A DNA stretch of 64,000 bases from positions 62,001 through 126,000 of the forward strand of contig KQ965848.1 in assembly GCA_001574975.1 (NCBI GenBank), written 5' to 3'. Under the pieces are notes generated by a model. The model had not been told where the DNA came from. It did no database searches and was given only the letters and a program-made list of their open reading frames with translations. The position numbers were made by a program, and so were the translations under genes. Origin of the DNA: Gonapodya prolifera JEL478 (taxonomy: Eukaryota > Monoblepharomycota > Monoblepharidomycetes > Monoblepharidales > Gonapodyaceae). This document shows, one piece after another, positions 43,560-54,431 of the stretch. Numbering within the stretch: the first letter of the stretch is position 1; the number at the start of each line of letters is the position of its first letter.

Positions 43560-44905
43560 TTCCCTGAATTTTCGCAAAGCGTTAATGTAGAAATGCTCGC
43601 AACAATATTATTACCAGAAGTTATTGGAACGTTCTCTCAGTCCCCCACAACACTCTTTGTAATGACTTCAGTGATGTGTAAGTGCCAGACTATATTGCTC
43701 AGGATAATGAGTATTTCCCCCACCACAAAATGAATGAATCACTTTAGCCGGAAAACTTCAGTAATACAGAGACTGTATACTTCAAAAGCTGGCAATCGTG
43801 CAGATAATCTTCACATTGGTACTTCGCCGGCTTATTCCAGCTCACTAGGTACATTTGAAGAGATCGTGCAAAAGCTACGAAATGAAACAAGCTCTTTTTT
43901 TGCGCAACTTTTCGACATCCAGGAAGAATCAGAGGGCTCAAAAAGACAATGCGCGTAGACCCTAGCATGGTTTTAGAGCGTTTTGTTCTTGTTGTTGAGT
44001 AAAAACGTCCCGTTTGCACAAATAAGTGCCACCAATTTGTGCACCCGCTGAACTCGGGAATGATGAACTGGAAATGCAATCAATGCTAAGCCAAAACTCG
44101 CAAATTTTTGCAGGGGAGGACAAATTAACTCATTTTACTTGCTTGCAGTCTTGCAGACCCCTCATGGAACTCCGAGCAAAGTGAGGGGTGTAGCAATAGC
44201 GCAAGCACTGCTGGATGCACACTCCTTGCGGATTTACATTAAAAACGAACAAATTGAACTGTTTTGAATACAAGTCAACGACTAGAGGTAGTGAAGTATG
44301 TGAATTATTACCGTCATACATTATCTCTTCTTCCTTTCTCAGTTTCATATCCTGAGCAACACTCCCCTGCTTGCTCCGTGCGCAAGCATGGTGTTAGGGG
44401 ATGTATGAAATACCCCAACAGTCTTTATGAAAGTGTTCGCCATTGGAAAAGAGTTGCAAGAATTTTATCAACAGACATTATTGGATCCTTCTCTGACTCC
44501 TCCAAAATGCTCTTTGTTGTGATGAAAGTGATGGCAAAGTGTGAGACTGTGCAATACCCCAAAGGTTTTTCATGAAAGTGTGTTGGGGTATTACAAAACA
44601 GTTACAAGAATATTATCACCAGAAACTATTGCACCTTTCTCTGACTCCTCCAAGAATGCTCCTTGCGGTGCTTTGAGTGATGGCAAAGTGTGAGACTATG
44701 CAATACCCTAACAGTTTTGCGGCAAGTCAGTTGGGATCTTTGAAACAGTTGCAAGAATATAATAATTATCAGAAGTTATTCTCTGACTCCTCAAAAATGC
44801 TCTTTTTGTGCCTTGAGTGTTGGCAAAATGTGGGACTGTGCAATACCCTAACAGTTCTTTGTAAAAGTGTGTTGGGATACCACAGAATGGGTTGAGACAA
44901 TATGT
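43560..44905. repeat. Degenerate tandem repeat, unit about 150-175 bases
   Basis: Recurring blocks AA(C/A)AGTT(A/G)CAAGAAT, TCTCTGACTCCTC, AAATGCTC, GTGATGGCAAAGTGTGAGACT and GCAATACCC appear in order at about 44450-44565, 44600-44710 and 44745-44850. A more diverged copy lies at about 43600-43695, separated by about 700 bases of other sequence. The later copies are nearly CpG-free. Confidence 0.75.
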
Positions 44906-45180
44906 TCACCAGATTTAATGAACAAACCTGCCTGTAAAAACTTTTTAATCTCAAATTTCACCCATTTTGCTGCTTGATTCCCATCATCTTTGCCTTCAGG
45001 ATGAGAGAAACAATCCCCTCTGGCAGCAGACAACCTTAGCAGATTTGTCCATGTTTGGGTATCCACCCGTTGCCAGTGTGCCTTGCACTGTGGTACAATG
45101 TGCAATCTCTATGTGGCTCAAGTAATTTGTGGATTGCATCAACTTGCATGATTTTTAGAAAACAACTGTTTGATGCCATA
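44460..45180. repeat. Second CpG-depleted block
   Basis: Only about three CG dinucleotides were counted in 720 bases, against many in the flanks. It covers the three clean tandem units and a following stretch with a minus-strand frame (44848-45105, 85 codons; TWTNLLRLSAARGDCFSH, AAKWVKFEIKKFLQAGLF) of protein-like composition and no known family. Probably a decayed transposable element. Confidence 0.5.
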
Positions 45181-45492
45181 CATCAAGGTAACAAAATTTC
45201 TCTTTTTGCACAGTGAGATTGTTTTCCTTCGTACGACTGAATACGCTTTGAAATAGTGTTGACGAACAGAATGATGAAATGTAATTCGATTGCTCTTGGA
45301 ATAAGAATAGAAACGTCACATTTTACATCTCTCTCGTACATCCGAACCCGACGAAATTTGTGGAAGCAGCACAACCACGACCTTTCGCGTGTCCCCGCAC
45401 TCTTCGAACAAAAAGTTGACGTGGCATAACGCCACCATGAGCTCGGAAATCACCGTAACAAGACTCGTCGTCACCGGAAACTCTCGATATCG

Positions 45493-45990
45493 TCAGTTTT
45501 TCATACAGTTCCATCGTGCAACCGCCGATGAACTCACATCAACCCCGAAAAGACGCGAGCTTGACTTGAACGCTTCGAGGATGTGGTCCGTCCACTCACA
45601 CACTTGGGACATGATCTGAAAAACAGTTTGAAGCTGCTCCAGGTGGAGAGATCTCCCCTGAACGAATGTCTGAAGCTGCTGCTTCTCCTTGACAACTCCG
45701 TCGGGGTCGGGGAAGCGCTTCACCGCGGCTTTCACGAGATTCTGACGTCCCGGGTCTTCCAGCATTGCGAGCTTCAGGCATGGGCTTTTCTGGTTAAGCT
45801 GGCTCTGCAGCGCGGCAAGCGATGGGAGAAGCTGTTGGCGTCCATGGAGTGGTAGTGTCTGCAGAAGGAAACAGATGGTTGCTACCAAAGGTTTGAAGTG
45901 CTGTTAGGGGAAATCTTACTAGGAGCTTCTCCGCCAACGAGCGATTCCATTGAACGATTGATGGAGTTCCTCGGTTGAACTTGCGACCCG
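45493..45990 (-). CDS. Unrecognised helical protein, possibly dynactin p24-like
   Basis: Two exons seem joined in phase: about 45990-45928 (PSIVQWNRSLAEKLL) and 45857-45493, starting TLPLHGRQQLLPSLAALQSQ. The rest is helical with VKEKQQLQTFVQGRSLHLEQ and CEWTDHILEAFKSSS. The length, helical nature and closing Trp-Asp/His-Ile-Leu pattern loosely recall dynactin subunit 3, but the similarity is weak. The first exon and start codon are unresolved. It faces the phosducin-like gene across about 50 bases. Confidence 0.35.
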
Positions 45991-46041
45991 GCAATCATCC
46001 GATTCCACCACTCCCTTCTGTTTCAGCGCACATTTGTTCCA

Positions 46042-46951
46042 ATGGCAACTGAATGGGAAGATGTCTTGCGCGACAAGGTGACTGCTCAATCGCCTGCGTC
46101 TCCTCCACTTCATTCGTTGAGCATCCCCTACAGGGCATTATCCCCGAGGTCACAGAATCGCAAATCGTCGACATGATGGAAGAAACGATTGCATCTAAAA
46201 CCGCAGGCAAGAGCTATGAAGATAAGACGCTGGACGAGCTCGACGACGAACTGGGCGACGTTGGGGACGAGGATGAGGAACGAATTTTGCAGGCGATGAG
46301 ACAGAAACGCATAAAGGAAATACGGGCGGCCCAAGCGAAGGAGAAGTATGGAGATGTGTATCCTATTTCTAAGCCGGAGTTCGTGCGAGAGGTGACGGAA
46401 GCCAGTCAAGGTACTGTACAAATGTGGATTGGTTGGGTGCTAGGAAAACTGACCAACGAACTGCCGGGGTTTCAGAGTGTGCAGTCGTTTGCTTACTTTA
46501 TAACGTGAGTCCCATTGAAGTGGTGAAAGATGCGTGCGTGCTAAATTGTTTCCTTTATAAGGACGTGGTTCCCGAATCGAAGCTCGTTTCTTCTCTTCTC
46601 GTCACCATCGCTCGGCGGTACCGGGCCGTCAAGTTTGTCAAAATTGTCGCAGCGCAGGCTGTACCCAACTTTCCGGACCGCAATGTCCCGACGCTATTGA
46701 TTTATCAGTCGGGTGATTTGCTCACGCAGCTTGTCACACTGAGAACTCTGGGGGGGATGAGCACGTCTTCCAAGGATCTGGAGCAATACCTGGAAAAGCT
46801 TGGAATCATCAAGATTGCACCGTCGAATAGCAAAGACACGGGGGGTGAGAGCGACGATGAGGAAAATGAACATCGTAGGCGGAAACTCCGAGTTGGATAT
46901 ATTGCTAGAACTGCCAATGCAGATGGCTATGACGATGATGATATCAATTAA
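46042..46951 (+). CDS. PLP2: Phosducin-like protein (PLP2/PDCL3 type)
   Basis: Four exons (46042-46077, 46134-46410, 46476-46504, 46562-46951) give 243 residues, against 239 in human PDCL3. It starts MATEWEDVLRDKGIIPE, continues YEDKTLDELDDE, then EVTEASQECAVVCLLYN. The thioredoxin-like fold follows (VKFVKIVAAQAVPNFPDRNV, PTLLIYQSGDL), ending in an acidic GESDDEE stretch and DDDDIN. Proteins of this type are co-chaperones of the CCT/TRiC chaperonin in actin and tubulin folding. The 29-base third exon is very small but keeps phase. Confidence 0.9.
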
Positions 46952-47307
46952 TTATGGTGCGAAGCTCTGCTTCGACCGTTCAATGATCGAAAAAGATTGG
47001 TTTCAGAAATCCCATTATTGTGGTCCACTTTCATCTTCCATTAGTGAATGCGGGCATGCCTAATGTATGGAAGGAAAGTAGGCTGACAGATACCGAGCCG
47101 GAGAGCCAAACTGTTGTGTGCTTGAAGTGGTCTCCATTGGTCTTCTTTTCTGTGTATCAATGAGGCCGACCCCATGATATATGCGCAACTGTATATTTGC
47201 GGAACCCTTCGCACTCACCACATCCGACACACACAGATACACACGCTGATTAAACCCCTGCATGCGTCGTGCAATCGAATCTCACCGCCGAGTACCGCGT
47301 CGTGGAC
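46952..47307. other. Intergenic
   Basis: About 355 bases with no recognisable gene; presumably the terminator of the phosducin-like gene and the promoter of the next gene. Confidence 0.35.
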
Positions 47308-47720
47308 ATGGCTAACTCTCCAATGACACAGCAACAACTCGCCGGCCTCTCGCGGACCCTCCCACTCCTTCTCATCCTTTTCGCACTCGGCGCATCTGGG
47401 GCAACAGTACAACCACGCAATTACGGGTCGTGGTGGAACGATCACGCTGGTGCAGGCTCTGACATGAAGTATGCCCGCAACTGTCTCAAGAGGAAAGATC
47501 TCGTCAAAAAAGTTTACCACCAAGTCCTTGCTGTCAATGTACGTGTGCTAAACGCCGTTCTATCCACCAAGGCGTGCCGCTCGAAGAGTGATTGTTAATG
47601 CAATCAAACCTCCACTGAATTCGACTTTAGAACCCAGTCGGAGTGCTCACGAGGCAAATCGACATCTCTGACATGTTCCCAATGCGGGGGCTTCTCTACG
47701 CGAGCCGCGAGGTGGCATGA
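47308..47720 (+). CDS. Small membrane-anchored or secreted protein, unknown
   Basis: Two exons (47308-47538, 47631-47720) give 106 residues. An N-terminal polar stretch MANSPMTQQQLAGLS is followed by a hydrophobic helix LPLLLILFALGASGA, then SWWNDHAGAGSDMKYARNCL and a short C-terminus (TRQIDISDMFPMRGLLYAS). The helix could be a signal anchor. No family is recognised, and further downstream exons are possible. Confidence 0.4.
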
Positions 47721-48011
47721 TTGGTGCGACTCTCAAATATTGTGCTGATGTCCCACTTCCATTGATATGATGGCCCTGATCCACTCAAAAAAAAAGCATC
47801 CGGCTATGATGACGACCATCTTCCTCAGGTAAGTTTGTGAACTGTCAACGCCGGAGGTACCCACCTTCTTTCCCTTTGTACTCGCTCTACGAATGCTGGC
47901 GGCGACGGACCTACTGTGCCCAGTCAGTTAAAGGGACTGCTCACCCGTCTCAGAGGAGCTGCCGGGGCGTCAAAATGGATTCCCGGTTGTTCAAGGAATA
48001 CGATTCTTTCT

Positions 48012-49409
48012 CTAAATGGAAAACTGATCCTGTGCAATAATGCTCATGGAATACATATCCCCCCACTTCAGAGCCCCAAACTGTTTGCCCCACCGTCTGC
48101 AGCTCGACTGTACTGCCTCGAACAGAACCGTCATATTCGGCGCCGGGCACCTTCCTGCATACGATCCGACCCACACAATTTTCTTCGCGGGAACCACTCT
48201 GACAAAATGGTCCCACGTGCGTTCCAGCTCCTCTAATGTCTCGGGCGCAAGTATCTCGTAGAGCCTGAGAGGCTGAACCATGATGGCACGCAGGTTGGGC
48301 ATGTATCGTGTGATTCCTTCCACGATGTGTGCCATTTGTGCCGGGGATGAGATGAAGGTTTGGGCAAAGTTGGCCCGGAAGGAGATGCAACACCAAAACG
48401 TGTCGAGACGCGCAAGACCAGCCAGAGGGTCGATGCCGTTCATGGGTATATTTGCCGCCTGGTTTGATATCTTCCGCCACATTTCGGGAAAGAGGAGTGG
48501 GCGGCCAAAGTCTGTTACTCCGGAACAAAGAGAAGGTATGAAATAGATGTGCGAGGAAAGTTTGGGGTTCTCGGCCTGAGCCTCGCGATACCAGTACTGG
48601 ATGGAAGTAAGGCGAGTCATTTCAGGGCTGGTTCGAATATCAGCCGGGAGGTGAAGGAAGAGACGAAATCCATAGTAGGTGAGACGCGTCAAGTTGGGAA
48701 ATGTGTTGAAGATGTCAGAGAGGGCGGTATCAAATGTGGGACCGTTTGGCGTATCGTTGTACGTTATCGAGGTGATTGACGGGAATTGTTGGTTTGCGTG
48801 GGAGAGACCCTTATGTTCCAGCAATGTGCCATCAACGTGCACCGAGAATGGGCCACCATGGCGGATGAAATCCAGAAACTTTTGTACCACATCAATAGTC
48901 GTCACAGCACTCTCCTCGTCGGGTATTTCGAATTCATCAAGGTGTGCTCCACTGAGGACCAATTTCACCCTCTCCGTCGCCAATCGCTGCACAACGGGCT
49001 TTCTTATCTCCATCTCCACGTCGGACGGTACACTCGTGGCCAAAAACTCCAGCGAAAGCTCCAAGAAGACCACCCCGGCCACCAAGACTCTGGTACTGCC
49101 AACCCTTCTGAATTCGTCCCACAGCATGAGCTCGACCTGCCCTTCGCGGGAGGTTCGGACTCTGCATGGCTCCTGGAGGGGTTTCCCTAGAACTGGGGAG
49201 CGGATGTTGAGTTCCAAGGGGATTGTGCCGTTTCGGTCGGCAGAGTAGTCGGCAGCCTGCTTCCAGGATCGGCAGACCAGGGGGAGTGTCCAGAAGAGGA
49301 AACGCGGAGGAAGGAGAAGGAAGATGCGAGATAGAATCTCGAAGGGGAGAGTAGGGCTCGGCATCGGATAGTCAACATCAGATTGGTTGGGCTGTGGCCA
49401 TTTCGCCAA
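48012..49409 (-). CDS. F-box protein
   Basis: A single 465-residue exon. An F-box sits at residues about 18-50 (PTLPFEILSRIFLLLPPRFL, TLPLVCRSWKQAA). A long region with LRR-like spacing but no clean repeats follows (FNTFPNLTRLTYYGFRLFLH, ITRYMPNLRAIMVQPLRLYE). F-box proteins present substrates to SCF (Skp1-cullin-F-box) ubiquitin ligases; the substrate is unknown. Intronless single-exon F-box genes of this style are common in expanded fungal families. Confidence 0.75.
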   Translation of the reverse strand: MAKWPQPNQSDVDYPMPSPTLPFEILSRIFLLLPPRFLFWTLPLVCRSWKQAADYSADRNGTIPLELNIRSPVLGKPLQEPCRVRTSREGQVELMLWDEFRRVGSTRVLVAGVVFLELSLEFLATSVPSDVEMEIRKPVVQRLATERVKLVLSGAHLDEFEIPDEESAVTTIDVVQKFLDFIRHGGPFSVHVDGTLLEHKGLSHANQQFPSITSITYNDTPNGPTFDTALSDIFNTFPNLTRLTYYGFRLFLHLPADIRTSPEMTRLTSIQYWYREAQAENPKLSSHIYFIPSLCSGVTDFGRPLLFPEMWRKISNQAANIPMNGIDPLAGLARLDTFWCCISFRANFAQTFISSPAQMAHIVEGITRYMPNLRAIMVQPLRLYEILAPETLEELERTWDHFVRVVPAKKIVWVGSYAGRCPAPNMTVLFEAVQSSCRRWGKQFGALKWGDMYSMSIIAQDQFSI

Positions 49410-49631
49410 CTCCTCTCGGATTCTCCCGGCAATGGCGTATTGAATCTGTGAAGCGACATGGTCAGAGTCGTGTGCAATGGTCTACTTGATCTGGACTGCT
49501 GCGCCTGGTTAAGATGATTCCGCCATTTATTGTGTTATTAGTGTTACATAGTCGTAAGGTTATTCAAAGAAAGAAAAGATATTTGCAGCAATAAAAAGCT
49601 TCCCTAAGGTTTGCATTCTTTCAGTCCATTT

Positions 49632-50423
49632 TCACACTCCTCGCACTCCAACATCCCTGCATCTCCCCTTCACACTCCACTTTCGCTCATTCAATCCTTC
49701 ACGGGTTGGGGTCTTGGGCACGGCCTTTCCCCTTGCCCTGGACAGGGTGCTCCTGCTCCTGGGGCCCCGGTCTGCCTCCGGGTCCTCGGTGGACTCATTT
49801 GGCACAGACGTGACAGGCGCTGAGTGATCATGCGGCCCTGAATCTGAATCTCGCTCGGAACTCGCTGGAATTTGCGGAGCGGCGAGGTTCGTCCTCGTGC
49901 CGATCGTTGAGATGGACATCTGTCCCATCATGGCTTGAATGACAGCGATTTGCTGGTCACTTGGCGTACCTTCAGGATGAGAGTGAATACGTTAAGACGT
50001 GGTTGATCTTAAGTGGTTGAGCTTGGTATGAAGGAAAATACCTGGGAGCTGTGTTGTCCTGCCTGGGTACGATGACAACCTCGGGATTGAGCGCCGGACG
50101 TTCGATCTCTTGGCTTGGGTTCGGAGACACTTGAACTCTCTCAGCTGCTTGAGTGCTTCGATTGGATGAGCGGAGAATTCCTCCACTTGCTCCACTTGCT
50201 GAGCTGCTTGCAGTACTGTTCTCGCCAGGCGGCAAGTTCCTTGTCTCCTTGCCCAAAGCCAGGTTCAGAGCGACCAAATAATCCTCGTTCTTTTCAATCG
50301 CCCTGTGCATAATGAATGCGTAAAAAGTACCAAAGCATCAGCAGATTGGATTCGGATCAATAGTGCTCAAACATACCACTTGAGAATCTCTTCAATGATT
50401 TCGTTCTTGAATCTCCTCCTCAT
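49632..50423 (-). CDS. Unrecognised Ser/Thr-rich protein
   Basis: Exon 1 (50423-50377) reads MRRRFKNEIIEEILKW and joins in phase to exon 2 (about 50311-50035; AIEKNEDYLVALNLALGK then Ser-rich linker and PALNPEVVIVPRQDN). A third coding stretch (49960-49632) contains SDQQIAVIQAMMGQMSISTI and a basic Ser/Arg end. The junction from exon 2 to the third stretch does not keep phase as read, so that splice is unsure. No family recognised. Confidence 0.4.
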
Positions 50424-51248
50424 ATTGATCACTAAGCACAATTTGCTGGCGTCAGGGCAGCCAGCCGCACAGGTCTTCTGTCAAAGTCCTTCCCTCTATC
50501 ATATTTCGAAAAAATACGACAGCTGTCACCAAAAGCAACGGGACGGTACCGAGAAAGTTTACCGATAAGTGAGACCAACTGCCACTGACTCGCAGAAATG
50601 AACAATTTGCCTCCTCCTCCTGTCCCTCCTCTGTGGGGTGGACGCTTCGTCCATTCTCGGCGGGGCAGACTGGGAGCGTACCGGCGGAGAACGCGTCGGG
50701 CAGTGGCTCTCTGGCTGGTCCTTGTCTGATTTTCCTTCGTTCTTGGCAGTATGGGCTTGTTTGTCCGTGCGGGTGGGTCGATGCTCGTCCGTATCTGTTT
50801 GGAGTGAACGGTGCGGCCGGTAAGAAGCGTCCTTGGGAGGATTCCGGCTAGCACGCCGACCTCTTTGAGTTTTCATTTCTGTATCTTGCGGTCAACTGGT
50901 GAGCCCTGGTGTTGAGGGAAGCTTTGGGGTGGGGTTCGGAAGAATTTCCGGCTGTTCTCTGCAGGAACGAAGTCTCGAAATTCCAACATTTCAACTTCAT
51001 TACTTTTCGCGTTGCCCTAAACGTCCGGTAACAATCTTTCTAAGATGATAACTCCGTGTGCTTGTGTCCGCCATTCCAAACGACTCTGAAGTGCTCCATA
51101 ATTGTGTTGTTTTTACAAAGAGAAGATATGTGTTTTTAGTTGTCGGCGGCGTTCGACAATCGTTATTTCTCCGGGTAAACGAGTCAAAGCTGTGTGTCCA
51201 TTCAGCCGCAGTCAGCTCACCAAACCCTCAAACACCGGGACACGCACC
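50424..51248. other. Intergenic, GC-rich
   Basis: Overlapping frames on both strands near 50570-50870 (for instance MNNLPPPPVPPLWGGRFV on plus) may mark a first exon, but nothing continues it. Otherwise promoter sequence for the ANP32-like gene. Confidence 0.3.
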
Positions 51249-53331
51249 ATGGCCCCGCTCGACGCCTTCGACACCGCACGGGAATCCATTACGCTCGACG
51301 GAACGCCAATTCCGCGCCTGTCGCTGCTCTTCCCGCGGATCAACTCGTTCCAGAACCTCCACACCCTCTCCCTCAACAACTGCGGAATGGTCGCACTCGA
51401 CAGGGCATTCCCGCCACTCTCGAAACTTCACAACTTGAGTCTGGCCGGAAATGGAATTGCGGGGGGACTGGGCGCCCTGGGGTCGTTGAAGCATCTCAAG
51501 GTTTTGGATCTCTCGAACAAGTGAGTTCCTGGGTCAGGCAGGTAGCGTCCGGACAGCGGAGAATGAATTCCATTGGTGTGGACGTAACTGCGACGACGGA
51601 GTTCGGGCAGTAGTGACTGTGTGCGGATTGTTTAGCTGGAGCCTGCAGCGCTCTGTCGACAGTCGAAGCGCTGGAGCCCTGACAACCCACAACTTGCGGA
51701 TACCAGGGTCGCAAAACTGGCGACTATTAGACCACCAAAGCGGAGGAGGATAGGGAAAGCGACTCTCTCTGTCATAGATTTCCGACAAAAGCATTTCAGA
51801 GTTCGACAGCCGATGATCCACCATTACAAGTGGGGCCTAATTGAGTTCTCGTTTTAGCCCGTCTCTCTCCGACTTTGGCGAACTTAATCACATTCCTGGC
51901 GATGTCGAAACCTTGAACTTACATGGCACCGGTATCGCTAACGCAGACCCGGACGGATACCGAGACAGAGTGTTTGAAGACTATTTGAACATTCAGCAAA
52001 TTGACGGAGTGACCCAAGATGAAGATGAAGATGAAGACGGTGAAGGCGGGGGTGGTGGTGATGAAGAAACGGAAGAGGGTGACGAAGACGCTTCCGACGA
52101 GGACGAGGATGATGGGGGGGACGAGCTGGAAGAGTCTCAGACGTGGGCGTCGGGAAAGGGAGCGCAAAGAGGAAGAGGAAAAGGACCGTCTTCGGTAGCG
52201 GGGAAAGGTCCTGGTCGAGGTGTGGCCGGGAAGGGCCCCGGGAGGAACATGGCCGGCAAAGGACCTGGAAGGAACACGGCAGGGAAAGGACCAGGAAGAA
52301 ACACAGCAGGGAAAGGACCGGGACGGGGAGGGATTAGCGGTAAAGGGCCGGGAAGAGGCGTTGCGGGAAAGGGCCCAGGCAGGTTTGGGACCGTGGCTGG
52401 GAAAGGAAGACTGAGAGACGACGATCAGGATGGGTCGGAGGGCGAGGACGAAGAAGAGGATGCGCTCGGGGAAGACGAGCAAGGAGGGGGCTATCGGCCA
52501 GTGGATCAGGGTTGGAATGGGGCAGAAGTGGAGGAGTTTGACGAGGTGGGCCGGCTCCCTCACCTTTCTTGGTTCCCTTCGACTGAACTTATTTTGTGGC
52601 ATCAGGTCAGCGACTCCGACTTTGACGAAGAAGACGCGAATTCCCGACACAACGGCGATCGGAGAGCATCGGATCTTCTCGGCGACACTTCGGGGTCCTT
52701 CGAGGACGAACAGGAGGATTCGTACCAGGAGGAGAATGGGCAGGAGGAGGAGGAAGAGGATGAAGAGGAAGAGGAAGATTTGTTGGACGGTGTTGAACAG
52801 GTGCGCGATGTGCACTTATACCAATTAGATGAGATGGCGATCCAATTACCCGCCGCTCCGAATGCCCACTCCCTCCGCATTGCTTTTATGCTTACAGTTC
52901 GACCCATACTACACCATGCAGTCGGCCCCTCGAGTATCCGGCAATAGCGTTGGCACCGACGACGATGGGTTCGGCGTGACTGGTTTTGACGCTCCCGAAG
53001 ACGGTCTCCTGGACGCCGTGGGACCGTTCAGTGACGGACCGGTCGGGCTTTGGGGCAACAACGACGAGCAAGGACTCTTGAGTGGCGCTGGAGTGCAGGT
53101 GCAGGGAATGAACCACAAACGAGGAAGAGAGGAGGAAGAAGGAGACGGCGGGGAGGTTGACGATTTGGCGGGGTTCTCGGCGGATATTGGTGAGTCTTGC
53201 GTGAAAATTTCGTTTGGTAGGACTAGGAGGTGAATACTGAGGATGAATGAATGGTTTCTGCAGATAATGAATTTCTCGATTTCGGCGATTCTGGTATCGG
53301 GCTGCATACGAAGCGGCAGAGACGAAATTGA
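51249..53331 (+). CDS. ANP32-like acidic leucine-rich nuclear protein with GKGPGR repeats
   Basis: Five exons (51249-51520, 51858-52545, 52606-52800, 52898-53189, 53264-53331) give 504 residues. Leucine-rich repeats come first (LHTLSLNNCGM, LHNLSLAGNGI, LKVLDLSNNPSL), closed by the ANP32 cap VETLNLHGTGIANADPDGYR, DRVFEDYLNIQQIDG. A long Asp/Glu tail follows, split by about eight copies of a 9-residue unit GKGPGRxxA (52195-52410), and the C-terminus has a KRGREEEE basic patch and HTKRQRRN. ANP32 proteins bind histones and PP2A and act in chromatin and mRNA export. The basic repeat inside the acidic tail is unusual. The first intron (337 bases) is much longer than its neighbours. Confidence 0.8.
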
Positions 53332-53457
53332 AGATAATGTCGAAATTTGGATAACGTCATTGTAAATGAATTGAATTGAACATTCACCTTCCACGTCCTG
53401 CCTTGTGCACGCAACCAAAGCAACATCTTCGAGGCAACTGTTGCAGAAGCCGATGCG

Positions 53458-54077
53458 ATGTGTGCCTCAAAGGTTCGGTTTCTTCTCTGCGTTACCCCTT
53501 GCTAGTGAATGTTGAGCTAGATTCGCTCGTGGATCCATTTTATCCGTTTCTGTGAATCGCGGTATTGGTCGATCACATACTCCAGACTCCCGCCGAATTT
53601 CTGACGAACGTCATCTCCCGACCCGTTGTCGTCAAACTGAACAATGGAATTGAGTTCAGAGGTACGGGAGTTGTAGCGTTCCACGTGCTGGTTCATTGTC
53701 GAGAAATAATCTCTTCAACTTCGTTTATTCACCGTACGCTGTCCCTTTCTCCAAATTCTGGAACGACTTGTGGATACTCTTTATGTGAAAAGGAACTCTG
53801 GCGTGCTTGGATGGCTACATGAACAGTGAGTTGAATCCTTTGAAGATGTCGAATTCTTTCAACGGGACTGACTCCAATGACCTGTCAGTCGCACTAGAGA
53901 ACTGCGCTGAATTCGTGAGTGCTTTTCTTCATGTCGATTGTCTCGCCGACCTCTCACCAACCCGCTGCAACATATCATTTGAAAACCATTCCGCAGGTGG
54001 GCGGACAGCAACGAGCGTCCTATGGCGACGCCTTTATACGTGGGAATAATGTGCTGTATATTAGTCCGGCGAAGTAA
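53458..54077 (+). CDS. LSM6: U6 snRNA-associated Sm-like protein LSm6
   Basis: Five tiny exons (53458-53472, 53586-53661, 53793-53825, 53889-53914, 53997-54077) give 76 residues, near the family's 75-86. Sm1 motif: TPAEFLTNVISRPVVVKLNN, GIEFRGTLACLDGYMNIALE. Sm2: YGDAFIRGNNVLYIS. It is one of the seven LSm ring subunits binding U6 snRNA in splicing (LSm2-8) and mRNA decay (LSm1-7). The start is an ATG in a five-codon exon, chosen because no ATG precedes the Sm domain in exon 2. Confidence 0.92.
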
Positions 54078-54431
54078 AGAGACTGTTATTTTTCTTTGGG
54101 GGCTTCAATCACCCGGATGCTTTCGGGATGAATGGCCGGTTACTTGATAACTTTGTTTAGCAAGCAATACAAAGTTTCCATAAATCTTGAGGAATTTCAT
54201 TCTTTTGCGCGGAATTGACGGTCAGCTAGAGATTCTATCCTCTACCGATGGTCACTGACAAGCGGATTACAGCGCTCAACAACAGAGCTCCTGGAGACAC
54301 TATCAAATGAACGTAAAGTTGCAAAGCAACAAGAACCCTGTGATCACATGACTCAGGGAACATTGTGGATTGTGGCACGGTGTTGTCCGAAGCCACCTAG
54401 CTTTCCTCCAGAAGGAAATCCGCAATCCGCC
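54078..54431. other. Intergenic between LSM6 and the kinase gene
   Basis: No gene seen. An in-frame ATG at 54348 could extend the kinase by 28 residues. Confidence 0.35.
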
